NCBI GenBank assembly: GCA_036505275.1
Contig: DASXTS010000075.1
Location: 1-21,456 of the forward strand
DNA: 21,456 nucleotides
Direction of reading: 5' to 3'
DNA from: DASXTS01 sp036505275
Lineage (GTDB): Bacteria; Actinomycetota; Actinomycetes; Mycobacteriales; Pseudonocardiaceae
Both the position numbers and the translations under genes were made by a program. Under the pieces are notes generated by a model that had not been told where the DNA came from, ran no database searches, and worked only from the letters and a program-made list of their open reading frames with translations. Below, piece after piece: positions 7,657 to 14,201 of the stretch (within the stretch, counting starts at the first letter, position 1; the number at the start of each line of letters is the position of its first letter).

Positions 7657-8361
7657 GTGCAGTCCGCAGCCAGCCCGCCGGCCGACGTGCAGCGAGAGTC
7701 GCTCGCCCAACTCCTCGGCGGGCGCCGTGGCGCGCTCGACGCCACCCTGCCGCCCGTCGTATTCGTCGCGACCTGGCTGATCACCGGCCGATCGGTGGCC
7801 TTGGCCAGCGGGGCGGCACTGCTGTCCGGCGCGCTGGTCGCCATTGTGCGCTGGCGCCTCGGCGGCCGCCCGCGCGCCGTCCTGCTCGGCCTGCTCGGCG
7901 TCGCGGTGGCCGCCGTCGTGGCGGTCCGCACCGGCCGCGCCGCCGATTTCTTCGTCGTCCAGCTCGCCGTCAATGCCGCGAGCGCGCTGGCCTGGGCCGT
8001 CAGCATCGTCATTCGCTGGCCGCTGCTCGGCGTCGTGGTCGGGACCGTCCTCGGTCAGCGCACCCGGTGGCGCCGCGATCCCGATCTGCTGCGCGGCTAC
8101 AGCATCGCGAGCTGGGCCTGGGTCGCCCAGTACCTGATTCGGGTCGTCGTATTCGGTTCGCTGTACTGGGCGTCCTTCTACTGGGACGGCGCCGTCGTGG
8201 CGCTGGGGGTGGCTCGGGTTGCGCTGTCCTGGCCTCTGGTGGCGGCGTGTCTGGCGGTGAGTTGGTGGCTCCTGCGCCGTTGCCTGCCAGCCGACCATCC
8301 GGGGTTGCGGCGGGTCCGTCCCGTTGACATTGGCGGTGGGGGCGGGGCGGCAGGCGGGTAG
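7657..8361 (+). CDS. DUF3159-family integral membrane protein
   Basis: The GTG at 7657 gives 234 aa. The protein is strongly hydrophobic, with membrane segments at about residues 30-48, 50-68, 72-93, 98-133 (one or two helices), 147-170 and 176-207. The LPPVVFVATWL start of the first helix and the R-rich cytosolic loops (VRWRLGG, GQRTRWRRDPDLL) match what I know of the actinobacterial DUF3159 family, whose function is not established. The C-terminus ends in a Gly-rich tail. The gene lies 28 nt after the prenyltransferase-like gene on the same strand. A hexamer CAGGCT lies 7 nt before the GTG and could be a weak -10 for a leaderless transcript. It may therefore be a separate core gene marking the edge of the accessory operon. 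Confidence 0.8.
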   Translation: MQSAASPPADVQRESLAQLLGGRRGALDATLPPVVFVATWLITGRSVALASGAALLSGALVAIVRWRLGGRPRAVLLGLLGVAVAAVVAVRTGRAADFFVVQLAVNAASALAWAVSIVIRWPLLGVVVGTVLGQRTRWRRDPDLLRGYSIASWAWVAQYLIRVVVFGSLYWASFYWDGAVVALGVARVALSWPLVAACLAVSWWLLRRCLPADHPGLRRVRPVDIGGGGGAAGG

Positions 8362-8388
8362 CACCGGCACCCTGCCCGCCGTGCGATT

Positions 8389-9852
8389 GTGAGCGGCGTG
8401 ACGGTCAACTGGGGTACGGCCCAGAGCCGCGGGGTGCTGGCCGCGACCATCGCGGGCGCCGGGCTCGCCATGCTGGACTCGACGATCGTCAACGTGGCGC
8501 TGCCGGCGATCGGGGCGGAGCTGGGATCGTCGGTGGCCGGGCTGCAGTGGATCCTCAACGGGTACCTGCTGCCGTTGGCCGCGCTGGTGCTGGTGGCCGG
8601 CTCGCTCGGCGACCGGTACGGGCGGCGCCGGGTGTTCCTGGTCGGGGTGATCTGGTTCGGCCTTGCGTCGATGCTCTGCGGGTTGGCCTGGAGCACCGGG
8701 GCGCTGGTCGCGGCGCGGATGCTGCAGGGCATCGGCGGTGCGCTGCTGACGCCGGGCAGCCTTGCCATCCTGCAGGCCGTGTTCGCGCCAGCCGACCGGG
8801 CCAAGGCGATCGGCGCCTGGTCCGGCCTGTCCGGGGTGGCGACCGCCATCGGTCCACTGGTCGGCGGGCTGCTGGTGCAGGCAGGGTCGTGGCGGCTGGC
8901 GTTCGGCGTCAACGTGCCGGTGGCCGCGCTGTGCGTCTGGCTGACCCTTCGGTACGTGCCGGAGTCCCGCGACGAGGACCTGACCGAGCCGCCGGCCTGG
9001 GCCGAGACCGTGCTCGGCGCGGTGGGGCTGGCCGGTGTGACCGCCGCGCTGGTCGAGGCGCCGGGCCGCGGCTTCGACCCGCTGGTCGGCACCGCCGCCG
9101 TGGTCGGGATCGGCGCGCTGGCCGCCTTCGTCGTCGCCCAGGTCAGGGGCCACGCGCCACTGATCCCGCCGCAGCTGTTCGCCAACCGGACGTTCGTGCT
9201 GGCCAACGTGTACACGTTCCTTGTGTACGGCGCGCTCGGCGCCACGTTCTTGCTGCTGATCGTCCAGCTGCAGACGTCGTTGGGGTACCGGCCGACCGCG
9301 GCCGGCCTGGCCGGCCTGCCGATCACCGTGATCATGCTGCTGCTCTCGGCGCGCTCCGGCCGGCTCGCCCAGCGCATCGGTCCGCGGCCCCAGCTCATCG
9401 TCGGCCCGCTGCTGCTCTGCGCCGGGCTGGTGATGATGCTCCGCATCGTGCCGGGTGCCGGCTACCTGGACGCCGTGCTGCCCGCAGTCACCGTGTTCGG
9501 GCTCGGCCTCGCCGCCCTGGTCGCACCGATCACCGCGACCGCGCTGGCCGCCGCACCGGACCGCTATGCCGGGGTGGCGTCCGGCGTCAACAACGCGATC
9601 GCGCGCACCGGGAGCCTGCTCGCGATCGCGGTGCTGCCCGCCCTCGCCGGTCTCAGCGGCACCGAGTACGCTGATCCGGTCGCCCTCACCGCCGGCTGGC
9701 GCAGCGCGCTGCTGGCCGCGGCGGCCGTAACCGGGGCGGCCAGCCTGCTCGCACTCGGTGTGGACAACCGCGTGCTCGCCGGCGACGAGTGCCAAGTGCT
9801 CCGGCACTGCCGGATGGACGCCCCGGCCACCCATGCCAGGGTGCGCGCCTGA
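8389..9852 (+). CDS. MFS drug efflux transporter, DHA2 (EmrB/QacA) type
   Basis: The predicted product of 487 aa has the hallmarks of a proton-coupled multidrug exporter in the inner membrane. These are LDSTIVNVALPAI in the first helix (motif D1 region), the loop GSLGDRYGRRRVF (motif A, residues about 68-80), a central RMLQGIGGALLTPG (motif B), and GVATAIGPLVGG in helix 5 (motif C, typical of antiporters). The length and hydrophobic pattern suit the 14-helix DHA2 group. GTG at 8389 is used as the start; GTG at 8398 is also possible, because neither has a clear ribosome site. The substrate cannot be read from the sequence. It lies 27 nt after the DUF3159 gene, and no regulator of the TetR or MarR type is adjacent. 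Confidence 0.88.
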   Translation: MSGVTVNWGTAQSRGVLAATIAGAGLAMLDSTIVNVALPAIGAELGSSVAGLQWILNGYLLPLAALVLVAGSLGDRYGRRRVFLVGVIWFGLASMLCGLAWSTGALVAARMLQGIGGALLTPGSLAILQAVFAPADRAKAIGAWSGLSGVATAIGPLVGGLLVQAGSWRLAFGVNVPVAALCVWLTLRYVPESRDEDLTEPPAWAETVLGAVGLAGVTAALVEAPGRGFDPLVGTAAVVGIGALAAFVVAQVRGHAPLIPPQLFANRTFVLANVYTFLVYGALGATFLLLIVQLQTSLGYRPTAAGLAGLPITVIMLLLSARSGRLAQRIGPRPQLIVGPLLLCAGLVMMLRIVPGAGYLDAVLPAVTVFGLGLAALVAPITATALAAAPDRYAGVASGVNNAIARTGSLLAIAVLPALAGLSGTEYADPVALTAGWRSALLAAAAVTGAASLLALGVDNRVLAGDECQVLRHCRMDAPATHARVRA

Positions 9853-9855
9853 CGC

Positions 9856-9912
9856 CGTGGCCCTGGTCACGTTCGGCCAACCATGGTGTCCTTGAAGGCG
9901 TCCCTCGGTTGG
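9856..9912. repeat. Intergenic inverted-repeat element
   Basis: Directly after the MFS stop, 9856-9871 can fold as a 7-bp stem with one G-U pair (CGTGGCC-CT-GGTCACG). It is followed by CCAACC (9877-9882) and its exact complement GGTTGG (9907-9912) around a 24-nt loop. The block is non-coding on both strands and looks like a short dispersed intergenic repeat of the kind seen in Pseudonocardiales, though I recall this only loosely. It could also help terminate the MFS transcript. Confidence 0.4.
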
Positions 9913-9940
9913 AACCCCGTCCCCGATCCCACACCCCGAG

Positions 9941-10552
9941 ATGACCCAAGAAGAATCGAAGAAGAAGTTCTCGCTGACCCTGACCCAGTTGGCCGCCGCG
10001 GTGCTGGCCTCCGTGACCGCGGCCGCCCTCGGCTCCCGGCTCGGCGTGGCCGGCACCGTGGCCGGCGCTGCGGTGGCCGCCGCCGTCTCCACGGTGGCCA
10101 CCGCCGTCTACGAGCACTCGCTGGAGCGCAGCCGGGCGCGGATCCGTAGCCGTGCCGAGGGCTTTGGTCGCCGTGCCGAGGGCCCTGGTCGCCGTGCCGA
10201 GGGCGCCCGGCCGGGCCGGCGGTTCGCCGTCGCTGCCGGCGCGCTTCTCGCGTTCATTATCGCGCTGCTCGCGGTGACCGGCCTGGAGGCCATGCGCGGC
10301 GCTCCGCTGTCCGGCGGGCAGGGCACCACCGTCGGCCGCGTGATCGGCGGCGCGCCGCGGGTCGACCCGTCGACGACACCGCAGACAACCACGCCGGCGC
10401 CGACAACGACCACGACGACGGTGCCGCCGTCGACAACGACGCCGTCCACCACGAGCACGACGTCGTCGATTACCTCTACCACCACCAGTAGCGTGCCGTC
10501 GACCACCGGCGGCGGCATCTCGACGCCGCCCGCCGCGAGCCCGACCAGCTAG
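9941..10552 (+). CDS. Small membrane protein with Thr/Ser-rich C-terminal tail
   Basis: The predicted product of 203 aa has no family I recognise. A short charged N-terminus (MTQEESKKKF) precedes a long Ala/Val-rich hydrophobic segment (about 17-55, perhaps a helical hairpin). A basic region with three GRRAEG-type repeats follows (about 65-90), then a clear membrane helix (about 92-115). The rest is a roughly 70-residue Thr/Ser/Pro-rich tail. The simplest topology puts the basic repeat inside and the Thr-rich tail outside, where such tails in actinobacteria are often O-mannosylated or span the wall (inference). The ATG at 9941 has no obvious ribosome site. The stop is 25 nt from the end of the convergent thiE. 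Confidence 0.8.
   Translation: MTQEESKKKFSLTLTQLAAAVLASVTAAALGSRLGVAGTVAGAAVAAAVSTVATAVYEHSLERSRARIRSRAEGFGRRAEGPGRRAEGARPGRRFAVAAGALLAFIIALLAVTGLEAMRGAPLSGGQGTTVGRVIGGAPRVDPSTTPQTTTPAPTTTTTTVPPSTTTPSTTSTTSSITSTTTSSVPSTTGGGISTPPAASPTS
10151..10204 (+). repeat. 21-bp tandem repeat (2.6 copies)
   Basis: Copies begin at 10151, 10172 and 10193; the unit is CGTGCCGAGGGCNNTGGTCGC. They encode the basic R-A-E-G-x-G-R stretch before the second membrane helix of the small membrane protein. Confidence 0.9.
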
Positions 10553-10577
10553 CCCCCGCTGGTCGACGCCGCCGCGT

Positions 10578-11246
10578 TCAGCACCGCAGCCGGGCAGCCA
10601 GCGCCGCGGCCGCCCCCCGCGGGTCGTCGGCATCGGTGATCGCCCGTACCACCACGACGCGGCTGGCGCCCGCGGCCAGCACGGCGTCCAGCCGGTCGTG
10701 GTCGATGCCGCCGATCGCGAACCACGGCCGCTCCGGCCGCCGAGCCGCCACCCGCCGCACCAGGTCGAGCCCCGGCGCCGGACGTCCCGGCTTGGTCGGC
10801 GTCGGCCAGCACGGCCCGACGCAGAAGTAGTCAACACCCGGCTCGGCGGCCGCCGCGTCGGCCTGATCGTCGTCGTGGGTCGACCGGCCGATCAGCACCT
10901 CGTCGCCGGCGATCCGACGCGCCCAGCTCACCGGCAGGTCGTCCTGCCCGAGGTGCAGCACGTCCGCCCCCGCCGCGAGGGCGACGTCGGCTCGGTCATT
11001 GACCGAGAGCAGCGCGCCGTGCCGACGGCACGCCGCTGCCAGCACCTCCAGCGCGGCCAGCTCCGCGGCCGCCTCGATGCCCTTCTCGCGCAGCTGCACG
11101 ATGTCCACGCCGCCCGCCAGGGCGGCCTCCACGAACTCGGCGAGGTCCCCGCGCTCGCGCCGGGAGTCCGTGCACAGGTACAGCCGCGCGTCCGCCAGCC
11201 GCTCTCGGAGGCGCTGCCGCAGGTGCGCGGCATCGGGCAGTGGCAC
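10578..11246 (-). CDS. thiE: Thiamine phosphate synthase
   Basis: ThiE condenses HMP diphosphate with thiazole phosphate (HET-P or its carboxylate) to form thiamine phosphate in the cytosol. The 222-aa product shows the expected TIM-barrel motifs in order: LYLCTDS, VDIVQLREKG, LLSVNDRADVALAAGADVLHLGQ, VDYFCVGPCWPTPTKPG (the phosphate and thiazole loop), and WFAIGGID with ASRVVVVRAI near the C-terminus. The start chosen is GTG at 11246-11244, which gives the usual length. AGG-TAGGG lies 8 nt before it and could be a ribosome site, or TAGGGT could be a -10. A longer form starting inside the palindrome at 11309 is less likely. It is divergent from thiO-thiS-thiG and is not preceded by a riboswitch. 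Confidence 0.93.
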   Translation of the reverse strand: MPLPDAAHLRQRLRERLADARLYLCTDSRRERGDLAEFVEAALAGGVDIVQLREKGIEAAAELAALEVLAAACRRHGALLSVNDRADVALAAGADVLHLGQDDLPVSWARRIAGDEVLIGRSTHDDDQADAAAAEPGVDYFCVGPCWPTPTKPGRPAPGLDLVRRVAARRPERPWFAIGGIDHDRLDAVLAAGASRVVVVRAITDADDPRGAAAALAARLRC

Positions 11247-11253
11247 CCGCGCG

Positions 11254-11259
11254 ACCCTA
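11254..11259 (-). promoter_or_regulatory. Candidate -10 of thiE
   Basis: On the minus strand TAGGGT is followed by 7 nt and the GTG start of thiE, the spacing of a leaderless actinobacterial transcript. The same bases overlap a possible Shine-Dalgarno (AGGTAGGG), so only one reading may be right. Confidence 0.4.
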
Positions 11260-11272
11260 CCTGTGGACAAGT

Positions 11273-11314
11273 CGTGAGTGGCAAATGGTGCCAGGGCACC
11301 ATTTGCCACTCACG
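11273..11314. repeat. Perfect 20-bp inverted repeat with 2-nt spacer
   Basis: CGTGAGTGGCAAATGGTGCC at 11273-11292 is exactly complementary to 11295-11314, separated by AG. It lies between the divergent thiE and thiO genes, just upstream of the candidate thiO -10. It has no T-tract and lies upstream of both genes, so it is not a terminator for either. It could be an operator, or a palindromic dispersed repeat (REP/MITE-like). Confidence 0.9.
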
Positions 11315-11317
11315 AGG

Positions 11318-11323
11318 TACAGT
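11318..11323 (+). promoter_or_regulatory. Candidate -10 for the thiO-thiS-thiG transcript
   Basis: TACAGT fits TAnnnT. Transcription starting 7-8 nt later would begin at about G11331, just before the TPP aptamer. No convincing -35 was seen; the expected position falls within the right arm of the inverted repeat. Confidence 0.4.
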
Positions 11324-11335
11324 CGTCCCTGGTTA

Positions 11336-11428
11336 CGCACGGGAGCCCGGAGGACCGGGCTGAGAGGGGGCCTGCCGGCCCCGACCGTCGAACCTGATCC
11401 GGGTCATGCCGGCGCAGGGAGCGATGCG
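11336..11428 (+). promoter_or_regulatory. TPP riboswitch (THI element) upstream of thiO
   Basis: The conserved TPP aptamer parts appear in order: a GGGAGCCC/GGGCTGAGAG arm with the CTGAGA pyrimidine-binding loop (11360-11365), a variable GC hairpin (GGGGCCTGCCGGCCCC region), then GAACCTGATC (11390-11399), GGGTCATGCCGGCG and AGGGA (11416-11420). CGCA at 11336-11339 can pair with TGCG at 11425-11428 as the closing P1 helix. The ribosome site lies inside the 3' conserved end and the start codon directly after it, so TPP binding most likely blocks translation initiation. No terminator hairpin with a T-tract follows. Confidence 0.93.
11416..11421 (+). promoter_or_regulatory. Ribosome binding site of thiO, part of the riboswitch
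   Basis: AGGGAG lies 8 nt before ATG 11430, which decides this start over ATG 11424 (2 nt away) and ATG 11406 (inside the aptamer). Confidence 0.75.
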
Positions 11429-11429
11429 A

Positions 11430-12572
11430 ATGAGAACAGCAGATGACAGGGCCGTCGTGGTGGGCGGCGGGGTGATCGGGCTGTCCTGTGCGTGGCGGCT
11501 CGCGGCCGCCGGCACGCCGGTCGTCGTGGTCGATGCCGAGCCGGCGTCCGGGGCGTCCTGGGTGGCCGGTGGCATGCTGGCCCCGGTCACGGAGGCGTGG
11601 CCGGGGGAGGAACGGCTGCTCGAGCTGGGTACGGCCGCGCTGGCCCAGTGGCCGGACTTCGCCGCGGAGCTATCCGTCGCGGCCGGCCGGGACGCCGGTC
11701 TGCGGACCGACGGCACGGTGGTGGCCGCGGTCGACAGCGCCGATCGGGCCGAGCTGGAGACGCTGGCCGGGCACCTGGCCCGGCTCGGCCGCACGGTGGA
11801 CGAGCTGACCGGGCGGGAGCTGCGGCGGCTGGAACCCGCGCTGGGGCCGGCGGTGCGCGGTGGGCTGTCGGTGCCCGGCGACCTGGCCGTGGACAACCGT
11901 GCGCTGCTGGCAGCGCTGCTCGCCGCCCTGCGGGCCAGCCCGCTGGTGTCGTTCGTGGCCCAGCACGCCGCGGCGGTGCGCCCCGGCGCCGTTTCGCTGC
12001 TCGACGGGTCGAGCGTGACCGGCGACGTCGTGGTGCTGGCCGCCGGCGCCTGGTCAGCGGCGCTGCACCCCGGGCTGCGCGGCCGGCTCCGCCCGGTCAA
12101 GGGCGAGATCGTGCGGCTGCGGGCCCGCTCGACCGCGCTACCGCCGCCGCGCCGCACGGTGCGCGCGGCGGTTTGTGGCCGGCCGATTTACCTGGTGCCG
12201 CGCGACGGCGGCCGGCTGGTGCTTGGCGCGACGCAGTACGAGGCCGGCTTTGATACCGAGGTCACCGTGGCCGGGGTCCGGGACCTGCTGCACGACGCCG
12301 AACTCGTGATGCCCGGCGTCGCCGAGTACGCCATCGAGGAAACCTCGGCCGGCCTGCGCCCCGCTACCCCGGACAACCTGCCGCTGGTCGGTGAGCTGGA
12401 GCCGGGGGTGCTGGCCGCCACCGGGCACGGCCGCAACGGCATGCTGCTGGCACCCGGCACCGCGGCCACCATCGTCGAGCTGGTCCGAACCGGCACCACC
12501 ACACACATTGGCACACACATTGGCACACACATCGGAAAGGGACACCATGAGGCTGCTGCTCAACGGCGCTGA
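11430..12572 (+). CDS. thiO: Glycine oxidase ThiO
   Basis: ThiO is a FAD enzyme that oxidises glycine to iminoglycine, the nitrogen and carbon donor for the thiazole ring made by ThiG. The 380-aa product begins with a Rossmann motif (VVVGGGVIG, G12-x-G14-x-x-G17) and a GASWVAGGMLAP segment near residue 45, typical of the DAAO family. It ends with ETSAGLRPATPDNLPLVG and GHGRNGMLLAPGTA, the second flavin-binding signature. The last 25 residues are an unusual T-H-I-G repeat tail. The reading frame overlaps thiS by 26 nt. It is the first gene of the thiO-thiS-thiG operon behind the TPP riboswitch and should be repressed when thiamine is plentiful. Confidence 0.93.
   Translation: MRTADDRAVVVGGGVIGLSCAWRLAAAGTPVVVVDAEPASGASWVAGGMLAPVTEAWPGEERLLELGTAALAQWPDFAAELSVAAGRDAGLRTDGTVVAAVDSADRAELETLAGHLARLGRTVDELTGRELRRLEPALGPAVRGGLSVPGDLAVDNRALLAALLAALRASPLVSFVAQHAAAVRPGAVSLLDGSSVTGDVVVLAAGAWSAALHPGLRGRLRPVKGEIVRLRARSTALPPPRRTVRAAVCGRPIYLVPRDGGRLVLGATQYEAGFDTEVTVAGVRDLLHDAELVMPGVAEYAIEETSAGLRPATPDNLPLVGELEPGVLAATGHGRNGMLLAPGTAATIVELVRTGTTTHIGTHIGTHIGKGHHEAAAQRR
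12501..12536 (+). repeat. 12-bp tandem repeat at the 3' end of thiO
   Basis: Three copies of ACACACATTGGC (the last reads ACACACATCGGA) encode T-H-I-G three times. The repeat lies outside the conserved enzyme core and ends immediately before the thiS ribosome site (GGAAAGGG). Confidence 0.9.
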
Positions 12573-12747
12573 ACACGAGCTGCCCGACGGCAGCTCGGTC
12601 GCCGACGCGCTCACCGTGCTCGGCGCGCCGACAACCGGGGTCGCGGTCGCGGTCGACGACGACGTGGTGCCGCGCGCCGAGTGGGCCACCCATGAGCTGC
12701 GCGACGGCGCCGCGGTTGAGGTGCTGACCGCGGTGCAGGGAGGCTGA
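12547..12747 (+). CDS. thiS: Sulfur carrier protein ThiS
   Basis: This 66-aa ubiquitin-like protein carries sulfur as a C-terminal thiocarboxylate to the thiazole synthase ThiG. It shows MRLLLNGAEHELPDGSSVADAL at the N-terminus (as in MoaD/ThiS beta-grasp proteins), a VAVAVDDDVVPRAEW middle strand, and ends with the required Gly-Gly. ATG 12547 is preceded by GGAAAGGG at 5 nt. It lies within the end of thiO, so translation is probably coupled. The activating enzyme ThiF is not in the window. Confidence 0.95.
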   Translation: MRLLLNGAEHELPDGSSVADALTVLGAPTTGVAVAVDDDVVPRAEWATHELRDGAAVEVLTAVQGG

Positions 12748-12752
12748 GCCCG

Positions 12753-13520
12753 ATGGCCGATGATCCGCTGGTGATCGCTGGCCGCGAGTTCGGCTCGCGG
12801 CTGATCATGGGCACGGGTGGCGCGGCCAACCTGGCCGTGCTGGAGCGCGCGCTCGTCGCGGCCGGCACCGAGCTGACCACGGTTGCCATGCGCCGGCTGG
12901 ACGCGACCGGCGGCACCGGCGTGCTTGACCTGCTGCGCCGGCTCGGCATCGAGCTGCTGCCGAACACCGCCGGCTGCCGCACCGCGGCCGAGGCGGTGCG
13001 CACCGCCCGGCTGGCCCGCGAGGCGCTCGACACCTCCTGGGTCAAGCTCGAAGTGATCGCCGACGAGCGCACCCTGCTGCCCGACCCGATCGAGCTGCTC
13101 GACGCCGCCGAGCAGCTCGTCGACGACGGCTTCACCGTCCTGCCCTACACCAACGACGACCCGGTGCTCGCGGCCAAGCTGGAGCGGGCCGGCTGTGCCG
13201 CGGTCATGCCGCTCGGCTCACCCATCGGCACCGGCCTCGGCATCCGCAACCCGCACAACATCGAGATGATCGTCGCCGCGGCTGGCGTGCCGGTGATCCT
13301 CGACGCCGGCATCGGCACCGCGTCCGACGCCGCGCTCGCCATGGAGCTCGGCTGTGCCGCCGTGCTGCTGGCCACCGCGGTCACCCGGGCCCAGGATCCG
13401 GAGCGGATGGCGCTCGCCATGCGGCTGGCCGTCGACGCCGGCCGGCACGCCCTCATGGCCGGCCGCATCCCGCAGCGGTACTGGGCCCGCGCCTCGAGCC
13501 CACCGGTCGACACGTCATGA
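12753..13520 (+). CDS. thiG: Thiazole synthase ThiG
   Basis: ThiG builds thiazole phosphate carboxylate from deoxyxylulose 5-phosphate, ThiS thiocarboxylate and iminoglycine. The 255-aa TIM-barrel protein shows FGSRLIMGTG at the N-terminus, TVAMRR, LPNTAGCRTA, the Schiff-base lysine in WVKLEVI (K98), VLPYTNDDPVLA, MPLGSPIGTG and the phosphate site GVPVILDAGIG. The length is normal. GGAGG precedes the start at about 10 nt, and the gap to thiS is only 5 nt. It is the last gene of the operon; the following intergenic region carries a new promoter-like element. Confidence 0.96.
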   Translation: MADDPLVIAGREFGSRLIMGTGGAANLAVLERALVAAGTELTTVAMRRLDATGGTGVLDLLRRLGIELLPNTAGCRTAAEAVRTARLAREALDTSWVKLEVIADERTLLPDPIELLDAAEQLVDDGFTVLPYTNDDPVLAAKLERAGCAAVMPLGSPIGTGLGIRNPHNIEMIVAAAGVPVILDAGIGTASDAALAMELGCAAVLLATAVTRAQDPERMALAMRLAVDAGRHALMAGRIPQRYWARASSPPVDTS

Positions 13521-13595
13521 GCCGGACCCGGGAGGGCTTCTGGTGGGCGACGATCACCGACGCCCAATACTGTGGCGCCGTAGCCGGGTTGGGCC

Positions 13596-13601
13596 TACCG
13601 T
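13596..13601 (+). promoter_or_regulatory. Candidate -10 for the 142-aa membrane-anchored protein
   Basis: TACCGT is followed by 6 nt and then ATG 13608, so transcription would start at or next to the A of the start codon (leaderless). No ribosome site is present. Confidence 0.5.
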
Positions 13602-13607
13602 CAGCAT

Positions 13608-14036
13608 ATGGTGGTTGCGCAGCAACCCATCCTGCTCGGCGCGCTCTGGGTGGTGCTGATCGCGTTCTCGCCGCTGGTGCTGCTGTTCGCCGGCGTGCGA
13701 CTGTACCGGCTGTTCGACGCGATCATGGACCGGCGGGCGGTGCGGCGGCGCGCCACCGAGCCGCAGCTCCAACCGGTGGAGCGGATGGTCGCCGATCTGC
13801 GCCGGTTGCGCGCAGAACTGGTCGATGACCCACCGACCAACCATGTGCGGCGCACGGCGCTGCTCATGGCGTACGACTCGGTGCTGGTCGATCTCTGCAC
13901 GCAGCTGGAGATCCCGACCAAGCTGGCCGGCGTCGAAGCCGATCCGGAACGGGAGCTGGAGCGACTGCTCGCCGAGTCGGCGATCCAGGAGGCCGGAATT
14001 TCGCTGCACTTCAGGCGCCGCCGCACCCAACCCTGA
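13608..14036 (+). CDS. Small membrane-anchored protein of unknown function
   Basis: The 142-aa product has one N-terminal membrane helix (about residues 8-30, ILLGALWVVLIAFSPLVLLF) followed by a charged soluble domain rich in Arg and Glu. This part reads as several amphipathic helices (VERMVADLRRLRAEL, RRTALLMAYDSVLVDLCTQL, PERELERLLAESAIQEAG). I believe similar small proteins occur near thiG or gpmA in Pseudonocardiales, but cannot name a function. It probably faces the cytosol. The following 60 nt contain a GC-rich hairpin (GGCGGC 14050-14055 with GCCGCC 14085-14090) but no T-tract. Confidence 0.85.
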   Translation: MVVAQQPILLGALWVVLIAFSPLVLLFAGVRLYRLFDAIMDRRAVRRRATEPQLQPVERMVADLRRLRAELVDDPPTNHVRRTALLMAYDSVLVDLCTQLEIPTKLAGVEADPERELERLLAESAIQEAGISLHFRRRRTQP

Positions 14037-14095
14037 CGGCCAGCGACAGGGCGGCTGACGGCCGTCGGCCCGTCGGGCAGGACGGCCGCCTGAGC

Positions 14096-14172
14096 GTCGG
14101 GACGCTGGTGCTGCTGCGCCACGGTGAGAGCACATGGAACTGATCCGGGCCGTCGCCAGCCAGGGCCGGTGA
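14096..14172 (+). pseudogene. gpmA: Remnant of phosphoglycerate mutase gpmA with its interior deleted
   Basis: Codons from GTC 14096 to AAC 14140 read VGTLVLLRHGESTWN, the N-terminal catalytic signature (RHGE, including the phosphohistidine) of cofactor-dependent phosphoglycerate mutase. A TGA follows at once. Two bases out of frame, 14143-14172 reads I-R-A-V-A-S-Q-G-R-stop, which looks like the C-terminal end of the same enzyme. An intact gene needs about 250 codons. There is also no ATG or GTG at the expected place; the codon two before GTC is CTG. In mycobacteria gpm1 lies immediately upstream of senX3-regX3, exactly this position. The N-terminal identity is strong; the C-terminal match is less certain. 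Confidence 0.82.
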
Positions 14173-14189
14173 CCCGCGGGCACCCCGCT

Positions 14190-14195
14190 TACCAT
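14190..14195 (+). promoter_or_regulatory. Candidate -10 for senX3
   Basis: TACCAT is followed by 6 nt and GTG 14202, the same geometry as at 13596. It would give a leaderless senX3-regX3 mRNA and supports the GTG start. Confidence 0.5.
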
Positions 14196-14201
14196 TCGTA
14201 C

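Noticed and set aside
7543..10101. An 852-codon minus-strand frame across the DUF3159 and MFS genes
   Set aside because: The composition is that of a shadow frame; the plus-strand proteins have clear membrane-protein patterns.
11247..11309. N-terminal extension of ThiE starting at ATG 11309
   Set aside because: The start would lie inside the inverted repeat and upstream of the -10/ribosome site; the GTG at 11246 gives the normal family length.
11273..11314. Palindrome as an intrinsic terminator
   Set aside because: It lies upstream of both flanking genes, which diverge from it, and has no T-tract.
11326..11330. TCCCT pairing with AGGGA 11416-11420 as the riboswitch P1 stem
   Set aside because: In known TPP aptamers the AGGGA-like end lies inside P1, and TCCCT would probably be upstream of the predicted transcription start. 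CGCA/TGCG fits better.
13517..13828. Possible 103-aa gene starting in an ATGA overlap with thiG
   Set aside because: It runs out of frame through the 142-aa membrane-anchored protein, which has a convincing helix and promoter; its translation has no pattern. A coupled short peptide cannot be fully excluded.
14124..14201. N-terminal extension of SenX3 from ATG 14124
   Set aside because: It would translate the gpmA remnant in another frame, and the GTG at 14202 has a promoter-like hexamer at leaderless spacing directly before it.
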